From contig NZ_CP045200.1 in NCBI RefSeq assembly GCF_018636735.1, positions 2,882,001-2,946,000 on the forward strand: a stretch of 64,000 nucleotides of DNA, in the 5' to 3' direction. Position numbers and translations under genes: made by a program. The notes under the pieces were generated by a model. That model was not told the origin of the DNA. It saw only the letters and a program-made list of their open reading frames with translations, and did not search any database. This DNA comes from Erythrobacter sp. 3-20A1M (lineage in GTDB: Bacteria; Pseudomonadota; Alphaproteobacteria; Sphingomonadales; Sphingomonadaceae). Numbering within the stretch: the first letter of the stretch is position 1; the number at the start of each line of letters is the position of its first letter. Positions 14,790 to 22,056 of the stretch are shown one piece after another.

Positions 14790-14897
14790 GGGCCGACTTG
14801 ACCGCCCGCCATGCGCGCAATATTGCTTCGCGCAAGTGAAAGAATAGGATTGCCAAATGGCCCGGCCGCTCCGCCGGGTCACCGCTGGGAGAGAACC

Positions 14898-16187
14898 ATG
14901 GCCGACCGGCCGCAAGGTCACAACAAGCCGAAACTGTCGTTGCACGTGCCGGAACCGAAATTCCGTCCTGGCGACACGGTGGACTTCAGCGATATCGGTG
15001 TCACCGAACCGGGCGAGCAACCGCGGCCGGACGAGGCCTGCGCGGCACAGGACACCGCGCCCCTCTGCCATGACCTGATCCGCGTCCTTGGTGATGACGA
15101 CGAGGCGCACGGCCCTTGGGATCCGAAGCTCGACCCCGAGACGCTGCGCACCATGCTCGGGCACTTCGCACTCACCCGCGCCTTCGATGAGCGGATGTTT
15201 CGTGGGCAACGGCAGGGCAAGACCAGCTTCTACATGAAGTGCACGGGCGAGGAGGCGACGAGCGTCGCTGCCGCAATGGCGCTGGCGAGCGACGACATGG
15301 TCTTCCCCAGCTATCGCCAGCAGGGTGTCCTGATCGCGCGCGGCTATCCGATTATCGAGATGATCAACCAGATCTACTCGAACAAGGCGGACAAGCTGAA
15401 GGGGCGCCAGCTCCCTATCATGTATTCGAGCCGGGAGAAGAGCTTCTTCTCGATTTCGGGCAACCTCGCCACGCAGACCCCGCAGGCGGTGGGCTGGGCG
15501 ATGGCGAGCGCGATCAAGGGCGACAGCCGTATTGCCGCAACCTGGGTGGGCGAGGGCAGCACGGCGGAAGGGGACTTTCACTCCGCCTGCACGTTCGCGA
15601 CCGTCTACAACGCGCCGGTCATCCTGAACGTGATTAACAACCAGTGGGCGATCTCGAGCTTCTCGGGCTTTGCCGGTGCCGAACGGACGACCTTTGCCGC
15701 CCGCGCGCTCGGCTACGGCCTTGCGGGCCTGCGCGTCGACGGAAACGATCCGCTCGCGGTCTTCGCGGCAGAGCGCTGGGCGGCGAACCGGGCACGTTCC
15801 AATGCCGGGCCGACGCTGATCGAACACTTCACCTACCGCGCGGAAGGGCATTCGACGTCCGACGATCCGAGCGGCTATCGAAGCGCGCAGGAACGAGAGG
15901 AATGGCCGCTGGGCGATCCGATCATGCGGCTCAAGAAGCATCTCATCGCGTTGGGCGAATGGGATGAGGAACGGCAGGAGGCGCTCGATGCCGATTGCAT
16001 GGACCGGGTGAAGAAGGCGACGAAGGAGGCGGAGAAGAACGGCATTCTCGGCCACGGCCTTCACCATCCCTTCCGCACGATGTTCGAAGATGTGTACGAG
16101 GACCTACCCTGGCATCTGAAGGAGCAGGCGGAGCAGGCGATCCACGAGCGCAAGACCAAGTTTCCCGAAGGGCTTCCTGAGGCATGA
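14898..16187 (+). CDS. bkdA1: Branched-chain 2-oxoacid dehydrogenase E1 component, alpha subunit
   Basis: ATG 14898 follows a GGGAGAGA site; the open frame extends to 14811 but without support. The product has 429 residues. The thiamine-diphosphate domain is clear: R-G-Q-R-Q-G-K-T-S-F-Y near 100, F-P-S-Y-R-Q-Q-G, and G-E-G-S-T-A-E-G-D-F-H followed by V-I-N-N-Q-W-A-I-S, the variant GDG...NN motif of this family. The long N-terminal arm and E-H-F-T-Y-R-A-E-G-H-S-T-S-D-D point to branched-chain rather than pyruvate dehydrogenase. It decarboxylates 2-oxo acids from Val, Leu and Ile and overlaps the beta-subunit start by 4 bases. Confidence 0.9.
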   Translation: MADRPQGHNKPKLSLHVPEPKFRPGDTVDFSDIGVTEPGEQPRPDEACAAQDTAPLCHDLIRVLGDDDEAHGPWDPKLDPETLRTMLGHFALTRAFDERMFRGQRQGKTSFYMKCTGEEATSVAAAMALASDDMVFPSYRQQGVLIARGYPIIEMINQIYSNKADKLKGRQLPIMYSSREKSFFSISGNLATQTPQAVGWAMASAIKGDSRIAATWVGEGSTAEGDFHSACTFATVYNAPVILNVINNQWAISSFSGFAGAERTTFAARALGYGLAGLRVDGNDPLAVFAAERWAANRARSNAGPTLIEHFTYRAEGHSTSDDPSGYRSAQEREEWPLGDPIMRLKKHLIALGEWDEERQEALDADCMDRVKKATKEAEKNGILGHGLHHPFRTMFEDVYEDLPWHLKEQAEQAIHERKTKFPEGLPEA

Positions 16188-17251
16188 GCGAGAGCATCGA
16201 GAAAACGCAGGCGTCCGCGCCGGGCGAGGGCGAGACCGAACGCCGCCTCAACATGATCGAGGCGATCAACGACGCTTTGAGTATCATGCTAGATCGCGAC
16301 CCCGACGTGATCGTAATGGGGGAAGATGTTGGCTATTTCGGCGGCGTGTTCCGCTGCACAGCGGGGCTACAGGAGAAATTCGGCAAGACCCGCGTGTTCG
16401 ACACGCCGATTTCCGAATGCGGGATCATCGGCGTGGCGGTTGGCATGGGTGCCTACGGCCTGCGCCCGGTGCCGGAAATCCAGTTTGCGGACTATATCTA
16501 TCCCGGCCTCGACCAGCTCATCAGCGAGGCGGCGCGGTTGCGCTATCGCTCGGCGGCGGAGTTCATTGCGCCGATGACCGTACGCAGCCCGTTCGGTGGC
16601 GGTATTTTCGGCGGGCAGACGCATAGCCAGAGCCCGGAGAGCCTGTTCACGCATGTGTCGGGCCTCAAGACTGTGATCCCCTCGACGCCTTACGACGCCA
16701 AGGGTCTGCTCATCGCCGCGATCGAGGACAACGATCCCGTCATCTTCTTCGAGCCGAAGCGGATTTACAACGGCCCCTTCGACGGGTTCTACGACCGGCC
16801 GGTGCAGCCGTGGAAGAAACATCCGCAGAGCCTGGTGCCCGAGGGATATTACCGTATCCCGCTCGGCCAGGCGCGCATCGTGCGCGAAGGCGAGGCGATG
16901 ACCGTGCTTTCCTACGGCACCATGTGCCACGTCGCCGAAGGCGTGTGCCGCGAAAAGGGCGTCGATGCAGAGATCATCGATCTGCGAACGCTGGTACCGC
17001 TGGACATCGAGACGATCGAGGCTTCTGTAAAGAAGACCGGGCGCTGCATGATCGTGCACGAGGCGACGCGCACCTCTGGCTTCGGTGCTGAGCTTTCGGC
17101 GCTGGTGCAGGAGCGCTGCTTCTATCATCTCGAGGCCCCGATCGAGCGCGTGACCGGCTTCGACACCCCCTATCCCCACAGCCTCGAATGGGCGTATTTC
17201 CCCGGCCCTATCCGCATTGGCGAGGCCATCGACAAACTTCTTCAGGATTGA
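16184..17251 (+). CDS. bkdA2: Branched-chain 2-oxoacid dehydrogenase E1 component, beta subunit
   Basis: The 355-residue protein has the transketolase pyrimidine-binding domain (M-G-E-D-V-G-Y-F-G-G-V-F-R; F-D-T-P-I-S-E; E-I-Q-F-A-D-Y-I-Y-P) and the C-terminal transketolase domain (E-I-I-D-L-R-T-L-V-P-L-D). These match E1 beta subunits, which form the heterotetramer with the alpha subunit and share the cofactor site. The first ~25 residues are a charged extension. It starts inside the alpha-subunit stop (ATGA) and ends 6 bp before the E2 gene. Confidence 0.92.
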   Translation: MSESIEKTQASAPGEGETERRLNMIEAINDALSIMLDRDPDVIVMGEDVGYFGGVFRCTAGLQEKFGKTRVFDTPISECGIIGVAVGMGAYGLRPVPEIQFADYIYPGLDQLISEAARLRYRSAAEFIAPMTVRSPFGGGIFGGQTHSQSPESLFTHVSGLKTVIPSTPYDAKGLLIAAIEDNDPVIFFEPKRIYNGPFDGFYDRPVQPWKKHPQSLVPEGYYRIPLGQARIVREGEAMTVLSYGTMCHVAEGVCREKGVDAEIIDLRTLVPLDIETIEASVKKTGRCMIVHEATRTSGFGAELSALVQERCFYHLEAPIERVTGFDTPYPHSLEWAYFPGPIRIGEAIDKLLQD

Positions 17252-17257
17252 TCCGGC

Positions 17258-18565
17258 ATGGCAGATTTCACCTTCAAGATGCCCGACGTGGGCGAGGGCG
17301 TGGCCGAGGCGGAGGTCGTCGAATGGCACGTCAAGGTCGGCGATACGGTCGAGGAAGATCAGCACCTCGTCGACGTGATGACCGACAAGGCGACGATCGA
17401 CATTGAAAGCCCGGTCTCAGGCACGGTCAAGGAAGTCGCGGGCGAGGTCGGTGACACCATCTCGGTCGGATCGATGCTGGTAGTGATCGCTACCGAGGGC
17501 GAAGTTTCGGAAGAAGTTGTTCAGGAGAACGATGCTGCGCATGAGAGCGCGCCGGCACCGGCCCCGAAGGACGAGGAGGTCGAAGAGCGGATCGAGGTCG
17601 AGACTTCGGACGCCAGCGACGCGGACGACGCAATCGATGCCGATCCGGAGCCGGTACCATCGCCCAAGCCGACCCCTGCGCCCGCCCCGAACGAGAAGGC
17701 CAAGGTTCTCGCCAGTCCGGCAGTGCGCAAGCGCGCGAAAGACCTGGGCATCGACCTGGCGCAGGTTAGGCCCGCGGAAGATGGCCGCCTGCGCCATGGC
17801 GACCTCGACCAATTTCTCAGCTACAATTCGGGCTATGGCGGCGCGGCGGCAACCCGTAGCGACGAAACCATAAAAGTCATCGGCATGCGCAAGCGGATTG
17901 CGCAGAACATGGCGGCATCGAAGCGGGCGATACCGCATTTCTCCTATGTCGAGGAAGTGGACGTGACCGCGCTCGAGGAAATGCGCGCGCAGCTCAACGA
18001 CAGCCGCGGGGACAAACCCAAGCTGACGATCCTGCCGCTGCTGATCACCGCAATTTGCAAGACGTTGCCAGATTTCCCCATGATTAATGCCCGTTACGAC
18101 GACGAGGCGGGCGTGGTGACGCGCCACGGCGCGGTCCATATGGGAATGGCGGCGCAAACCGACGCCGGCCTCATGGTGCCGGTGATCGAGGATGCGCATG
18201 CGAAGAATGTCTGGCAACTCGCGCGCGAGATTTCGCGCCTTGCGGACGCGGCGCGCGATGGCACGGCGAAGTCGGAGGAGCTGTCAGGCGGCACGCTGAC
18301 CGTCACTTCGCTCGGGCCTTTGGGCGGCATCGCGACGACGCCGGTGATCAACCGTCCGGAGGTCGCAATCATCGGGCCCAACAAAATCGTCGAACGGCCG
18401 ATGTTCGTGCCCGATGGGCAGGGTGGCGAGCGGATCGAGAAACGCAAGCTGATGAACATCTCGATCAGCTGCGACCATCGCGTGGTGGATGGCTGGGATG
18501 CGGCGAGCTTCGTTCAGGCGCTCAAGAAGCTTATCGAAACGCCGGTCCTGATCGTCTCGAACTGA
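17258..18565 (+). CDS. bkdB: Branched-chain 2-oxoacid dehydrogenase E2 component (dihydrolipoyl acyltransferase)
   Basis: The 435-residue protein has three parts. One lipoyl domain (residues about 3-78) carries the lipoylated lysine in T-D-K-A-T-I-D-I. After an acidic, Pro/Ala-rich linker comes a peripheral-subunit binding domain near 147-185 (A-S-P-A-V-R-K-R-A-K-D-L-G). The catalytic acyltransferase domain ends with the D-H-R-V-V-D-G active-site motif. It transfers the acyl group to CoA. It closes the operon; no E3 gene is adjacent, so the dihydrolipoamide dehydrogenase must be elsewhere. It is convergent with the next gene, with 10 bp between stops. Confidence 0.93.
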   Translation: MADFTFKMPDVGEGVAEAEVVEWHVKVGDTVEEDQHLVDVMTDKATIDIESPVSGTVKEVAGEVGDTISVGSMLVVIATEGEVSEEVVQENDAAHESAPAPAPKDEEVEERIEVETSDASDADDAIDADPEPVPSPKPTPAPAPNEKAKVLASPAVRKRAKDLGIDLAQVRPAEDGRLRHGDLDQFLSYNSGYGGAAATRSDETIKVIGMRKRIAQNMAASKRAIPHFSYVEEVDVTALEEMRAQLNDSRGDKPKLTILPLLITAICKTLPDFPMINARYDDEAGVVTRHGAVHMGMAAQTDAGLMVPVIEDAHAKNVWQLAREISRLADAARDGTAKSEELSGGTLTVTSLGPLGGIATTPVINRPEVAIIGPNKIVERPMFVPDGQGGERIEKRKLMNISISCDHRVVDGWDAASFVQALKKLIETPVLIVSN

Positions 18566-18575
18566 TGGCGGCCGG

Positions 18576-19016
18576 TCAGCGTACCTGCGCGCTGTAGGTC
18601 AGCATTCCGCGCCCGCGCGCCGCGTCTTCGCGGGATATGATCCAGCGCACGTCCGTTACGTCGCTTTCATTGGCGCGCCTCGTGCCGAGACGTCGCGTCG
18701 ACAGGGGCCCCCAGGTGCGACCCCCGTCGACCGATACCTGATACGCGGCAGAACCGACCCGCTCGAATGCCAGACGCTCCGGTACGCGGCTCGAGACCAC
18801 GAAACCTATGTTGGAAGCTGTCGGCGCATACCAGTTCAGCATCAGCACCACACGATCCCCGCGGGACAAGCTCTCTGCAGGGGCGAGCGTGCACACGGTG
18901 CGACCTTCGCTATGCTGAACCCGTTCGATAAACACAGAACGATCGATGCGAACCGCTTCGCTGGCATGGGTCGGGACACCAATCGCAAGCGCGGCAGCAA
19001 GCAATGCAAGACGCAT
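18576..19016 (-). CDS. Hypothetical secreted protein (DUF11-like fold)
   Basis: From ATG 19016 the product has 146 residues and begins with a clear signal peptide (M-R-L-A-L-L-A-A-A-L-A-I-G, cleavage near T-H-A-S). The mature part reads as a beta-sandwich similar to DUF11/conserved-repeat domains: G-D-R-V-V-L-M-L-N-W, R-V-P-E-R-L-A-F and S-V-D-G-G-R-T-W-G. It is probably periplasmic or surface-exposed. No enzyme motif is seen. An upstream ATG at 19040 would only add a charged tail before the signal peptide. Confidence 0.65.
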   Translation of the reverse strand: MRLALLAAALAIGVPTHASEAVRIDRSVFIERVQHSEGRTVCTLAPAESLSRGDRVVLMLNWYAPTASNIGFVVSSRVPERLAFERVGSAAYQVSVDGGRTWGPLSTRRLGTRRANESDVTDVRWIISREDAARGRGMLTYSAQVR

Positions 19017-19189
19017 GTCGGTTCCCCCATCACCTTTCAAACTGCGAGCCAGACGTGCCAGCCAGGTGCGAAATTATGGTTAACGAGGAAGGTCCGGGCT
19101 CTGCGTAGAAATTGTGCGATAGGGGCCATTGACAGCCCATCGGTGCTGCCCTAACTGCGCCGCTCCCACGCAGCGCCGCTGCGATTTGC

Positions 19190-19266
<77 letters not shown>

Positions 19267-19284
19267 TTTCTTTCGGAAATGGCA

Positions 19285-20067
19285 TTATTCCTGATGCGAC
19301 GGGCAGTAATAGGCCGTTCGCCCGCCAACCTTCCTGGCTGCGATCGTTCCGCCGCATTTCGGACAATCGGCGCCTTTTTTGCGATTGCGCACTAGCCAGT
19401 CCTTCGGAAGTTTCGAATAGGTCGCCTCCGTATCGAGCACCGCCCGCAGGATATCGCGCATCGCGTCGTAGGCGCGTGAGAGGCAATCCTCGCCCAGCTC
19501 ATGGGCCGTCCGTTCCGGATCGAGGCCGAGACGGTAATCGATCTCGTCCGACCAGAGGTTTCCGATCCCGGCGAGCTTCTTCTGGCTCATCAGCGCCGAC
19601 TTGATCGCGCCATTCGTACCGCCGATCCGCTCCACGAAGTCCTGGTGGGAAATCTCCAGCGCGTCGGGCCCGTAGCCGCCTTCGGCGATGAAGCTTTCCG
19701 GATCGTCGACGATCTCGACCCGGCCCAGCTTGCGCGGACAGCGAAACGCCAACCGCCGATCGCCTTCGAACCTGATCAGGAACTTCGTGTGGTCGGGTGC
19801 TTCGTCAGGCGCGTCGAAGGCGATCAGTTTGCCGGTCATCCCCAGATGGACGACCATCCAGGGGCCGGTCTTGGAACCGGCGAAGATGAATTTCCCGTGC
19901 CGGTCGGTCCGGGTGAACTGATGCCCGACCAGACGAGCGCGTTCGTTGCTTCCGGGGAGCTTGATATAGCTTGTATTGCTGCCGAGTTCCGCCGCCTCGA
20001 TTGTTCGGTTCAGGCACTCCCGCTCAATAACGAGCCGCATGGCGTCGGATTCGGGTAGTTCGGGCAT
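19285..20067 (-). CDS. Fpg/Nei-family DNA glycosylase
   Basis: The 260-residue protein starts M-P-E-L-P-E, with the catalytic Pro2 and Glu3 of formamidopyrimidine-DNA glycosylases, and has the H-G-K-F beta-hairpin lysine near residue 58. The helix-two-turn-helix region contains K-K-L-A-G-I-G-N-L-W-S-D-E. The C-terminal zinc finger is C-P-K-C-(16)-C-P-S-H-Q, so the last ligand is His where most Fpg proteins have Cys. Such proteins excise oxidised purines or pyrimidines and cut the strand by beta/delta elimination. The N-terminal S-D after MPELPE also departs from the common V-E, suggesting a paralogue rather than the main MutM. Confidence 0.82.
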   Translation of the reverse strand: MPELPESDAMRLVIERECLNRTIEAAELGSNTSYIKLPGSNERARLVGHQFTRTDRHGKFIFAGSKTGPWMVVHLGMTGKLIAFDAPDEAPDHTKFLIRFEGDRRLAFRCPRKLGRVEIVDDPESFIAEGGYGPDALEISHQDFVERIGGTNGAIKSALMSQKKLAGIGNLWSDEIDYRLGLDPERTAHELGEDCLSRAYDAMRDILRAVLDTEATYSKLPKDWLVRNRKKGADCPKCGGTIAARKVGGRTAYYCPSHQE

Positions 20068-20120
20068 GCGGTTCTCCTTCCCGCATCAACGCGAAGTTCT
20101 CCGCCGCCGTTCCGCGCGGG

Positions 20121-20336
20121 CTAGCGACCCGGCGGCGTTTCCATCCAGATGAGAAACCGGCGCAGGGGCAGAAGCCACATGGTGCCGAGGATCAGGTAGA
20201 CGATTGTTTGTACGAGCACCGGCCATTCCCCGATCCAGTCCGGGACCAGCCGTGCAACGAGCAAAGCATAGACGGTCAGCCCGATCAGCAGGCCTATGAT
20301 CCCGACGGGAATGCGCCAGCTGGGCTCGCGCCTCAT
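20121..20336 (-). CDS. DUF2842 membrane protein
   Basis: The 71-residue protein starts at ATG 20336, overlapping the stop of the cyclo-ligase gene (ATGA). It has two hydrophobic helices (about 11-32 and 40-58) with W-R-I-P before the first and a final L-P-L-R-R-F-L-I-W-M, matching the alphaproteobacterial DUF2842 family. The function is unknown. The longer open frame upstream lies in cyclo-ligase coding sequence and is not used. Confidence 0.75.
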   Translation of the reverse strand: MRREPSWRIPVGIIGLLIGLTVYALLVARLVPDWIGEWPVLVQTIVYLILGTMWLLPLRRFLIWMETPPGR

Positions 20337-20920
20337 GCGAACGGCCCGATCAGGCGCGACGGTGTGAGCACGGCGTTGAGCGGAATATCGTGGGGCTCCG
20401 TAGGCATCTCGTCGACCTCCTGCGCATCCCACGCGAGGCCGATCCGCAGGACGTCGGCATGGCTTGCCAGCCAGCGATCGTAATGGCCCGCCCCCTGTCC
20501 GATCCTGTCCCCGCGAGAGGTAAAGCCGAGAAGGGGAACGAAGACGACGGCGGGCACGACCTCTTCCGCTGCCGAACCGGGCTGAGAAATGCCGAACGGA
20601 CCAGCTTCCAGATCGCTGTCGCCGAAGGGATCGCTATGCGCAGCGAAGTGCATGGGCGCGTCGCGCGAAGCGAAGCGGGGAAGGGCGATGGTATGCCCTT
20701 GCTCCTTGAACCAGCGGGCGAGCCGGTTTGCCGGGACCTCGTGGGCGAGCGCATGATAGAACCCGATCGTGGCACCGTCCGGTATCAGCTCGATCAACGG
20801 GTTGGGCGGGCGAAAGAAGATCAGCGCCCGCTCTGCCGGAGCAACCGCGCGCGCCGCCTTCTTTTGCAGATCGCGCAGATCGATGCGCAAGCGCGCCTTC
20901 TCTTCGGTCAGTGTTTTCAC
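20333..20920 (-). CDS. 5-formyltetrahydrofolate cyclo-ligase
   Basis: The 195-residue product from GTG 20920 (the frame stays open to 20965) converts 5-formyl-THF to 5,10-methenyl-THF with ATP. Family marks include the N-terminal K-A-R-L-R...L-R-D-L helix, a central L-P-R-F and, most clearly, the C-terminal V-F-V-P-L-L-G-F-T-S-R-G-D-R-I-G-Q-G-A-G-H-Y-D-R-x-L loop that binds nucleotide and folate. It lies downstream of zapA and a probable 6S RNA, the arrangement also common in proteobacteria (zapA-ssrS-ygfA). Confidence 0.9.
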   Translation of the reverse strand: MKTLTEEKARLRIDLRDLQKKAARAVAPAERALIFFRPPNPLIELIPDGATIGFYHALAHEVPANRLARWFKEQGHTIALPRFASRDAPMHFAAHSDPFGDSDLEAGPFGISQPGSAAEEVVPAVVFVPLLGFTSRGDRIGQGAGHYDRWLASHADVLRIGLAWDAQEVDEMPTEPHDIPLNAVLTPSRLIGPFA

Positions 20921-20964
20921 CGGGCCTCTGCCATTTGCGCCCCCAGGGGGTTCGTCCGTCGTCA

Positions 20965-21092
20965 AGGAAGTGGCGGGACCACCATGGGTCGTTTGCCGGG
21001 GAAATCCTCTGACGCCTCAACGTCAGGTGGGTGCCGTTTACCCCGGTTCCCCGGACGGACCGGTGTTCCAGGGCAGGGACAGCTCCCTTTGG
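20965..21092 (-). ncRNA. ssrS: Candidate 6S RNA
   Basis: The 256 bp between zapA and the cyclo-ligase gene is the classical 6S RNA locus. On the minus strand a CTATAA box (about 21097-21102) precedes a sequence whose 5' end (CAAAGGGAG) can pair with its 3' end (CTTCCTTG), leaving a GC-rich, partly paired interior as in 6S RNA. zapA itself is followed by a hairpin GATCCT-N5-AGGATC at 21147-21163. The identification rests on location and end pairing; the ends are approximate and the length (about 128 nt) is short for 6S. Confidence 0.45.
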
Positions 21093-21176
21093 ATTGCTTA
21101 TAGCCTCAGGGATGTTCGATCGGCTCGTGCCGGGCAGTCCCGCCGTGATCCTATGTAAGGATCGGGACGGCCGGCC

Positions 21177-21626
21177 TCAAGCGGTTCGTGGATCGAGTTT
21201 GTCCGCGCAGTCTTCCAATAGTTCGGCAAAGCGTTCGAGCGCGGGGAGAAGCGTCTCGTCACTACCGGTCGACGCCAGCGGCCGCTCTGCGCCTGTCGCG
21301 CCAAGCGGCGCATTCTCATTATCGCTTTCCAGTCGCGCAAGGGTGTCTCGTAGGCGCGAAATTTCCCTTTTCGACTCCTCCGCCTCGGCGGTCAGCATCG
21401 CGATCCGTTCGCGCAGGTTATCCCTATCGGTTTCGGTGTCGCGGTTATCCTTCAATTCGTCAGCGAGACGAAGCGCCGCAAACAGGAGATTGTGTGAATA
21501 GCGCGGGGAGAGGGTCTCGAATTTCCCCTCGATCCGGCGTGCCAGCCCGCGAACATGCTCTTCCTCGCCAGCGGCGCAGGTGAGCGAGAAATCGCGTCCC
21601 CCGATGCAAAGTGTGATCTCGCTCAA
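21177..21626 (-). CDS. zapA: Cell division protein ZapA
   Basis: The 149-residue protein has the ZapA globular N-terminus (I-G-G-R-D-F-S-L-T-C...E-E-H-V-R-G-L-A-R-R-I-E) followed by the long coiled coil (about 55-110) that mediates dimer and tetramer formation. ZapA bundles FtsZ filaments at mid-cell. The C-terminal ~40 residues are a low-complexity extension beyond the roughly 100-110 residues usual for the family. It starts inside the stop of the upstream small gene (ATGA overlap), so the two are co-translated. Confidence 0.88.
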   Translation of the reverse strand: MSEITLCIGGRDFSLTCAAGEEEHVRGLARRIEGKFETLSPRYSHNLLFAALRLADELKDNRDTETDRDNLRERIAMLTAEAEESKREISRLRDTLARLESDNENAPLGATGAERPLASTGSDETLLPALERFAELLEDCADKLDPRTA

Positions 21627-21859
21627 CTTTTCATCCTGTCGATGAGCGTATCGAGCCGGTCGATCTGTGCCGCGACTTGGGTGCGCAGTCCCTCATGCCG
21701 TTCGCGCAATGCCTCATGTGCCTCGAGGAGTTGTCCATCCCCTGGCGCGGACTCCTCCGGGAAGGGCGCGGCGCCCGAAGGGACCTCGGCGGCCTTCGCG
21801 ATGCGTGCCAAGGCCCGCTCGATCCGCTGGACTGCCTGTTCGATCGGATCCGCCGTCAT
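21623..21859 (-). CDS. Small coiled-coil protein upstream of ZapA
   Basis: The 78-residue protein from ATG 21859 has an N-terminal helix (I-E-Q-A-V-Q-R-I-E-R-A-L-A-R-I), a short acidic linker and a second heptad-like helix (L-R-T-Q-V-A-A-Q-I-D-R-L-D-T-L-I-D-R-M). It overlaps zapA by 4 bases and is divergent from tkt. Coupled expression suggests it works with ZapA or the divisome, but that is inference from position. The upstream continuation of the frame overlaps tkt and is not coding. Confidence 0.65.
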   Translation of the reverse strand: MTADPIEQAVQRIERALARIAKAAEVPSGAAPFPEESAPGDGQLLEAHEALRERHEGLRTQVAAQIDRLDTLIDRMKS

Positions 21860-22056
21860 GATACGGTCATTTCTAAACCGATTTCGCAATGCGGGCAAAG
21901 CCTTGGTCCGACCTGTTGATAAGTGTTGCCAACCGCAGGGACGTTCTCGGACCCGGCACGGTCCCTTGACCTCGCGAAGCCGCTCCGCGATGGCGTCCCC
22001 GCCGACGAATCGCGCGATATTCGCAGCGTGTTTGCGAAGGAGACGATACCCTCGCC

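Noticed and set aside
14223-16067. 614-residue open frame antisense to thyA and the E1 alpha gene
   Set aside because: Shadow frame of two well-supported genes; long antisense frames are normal in high-GC coding DNA.
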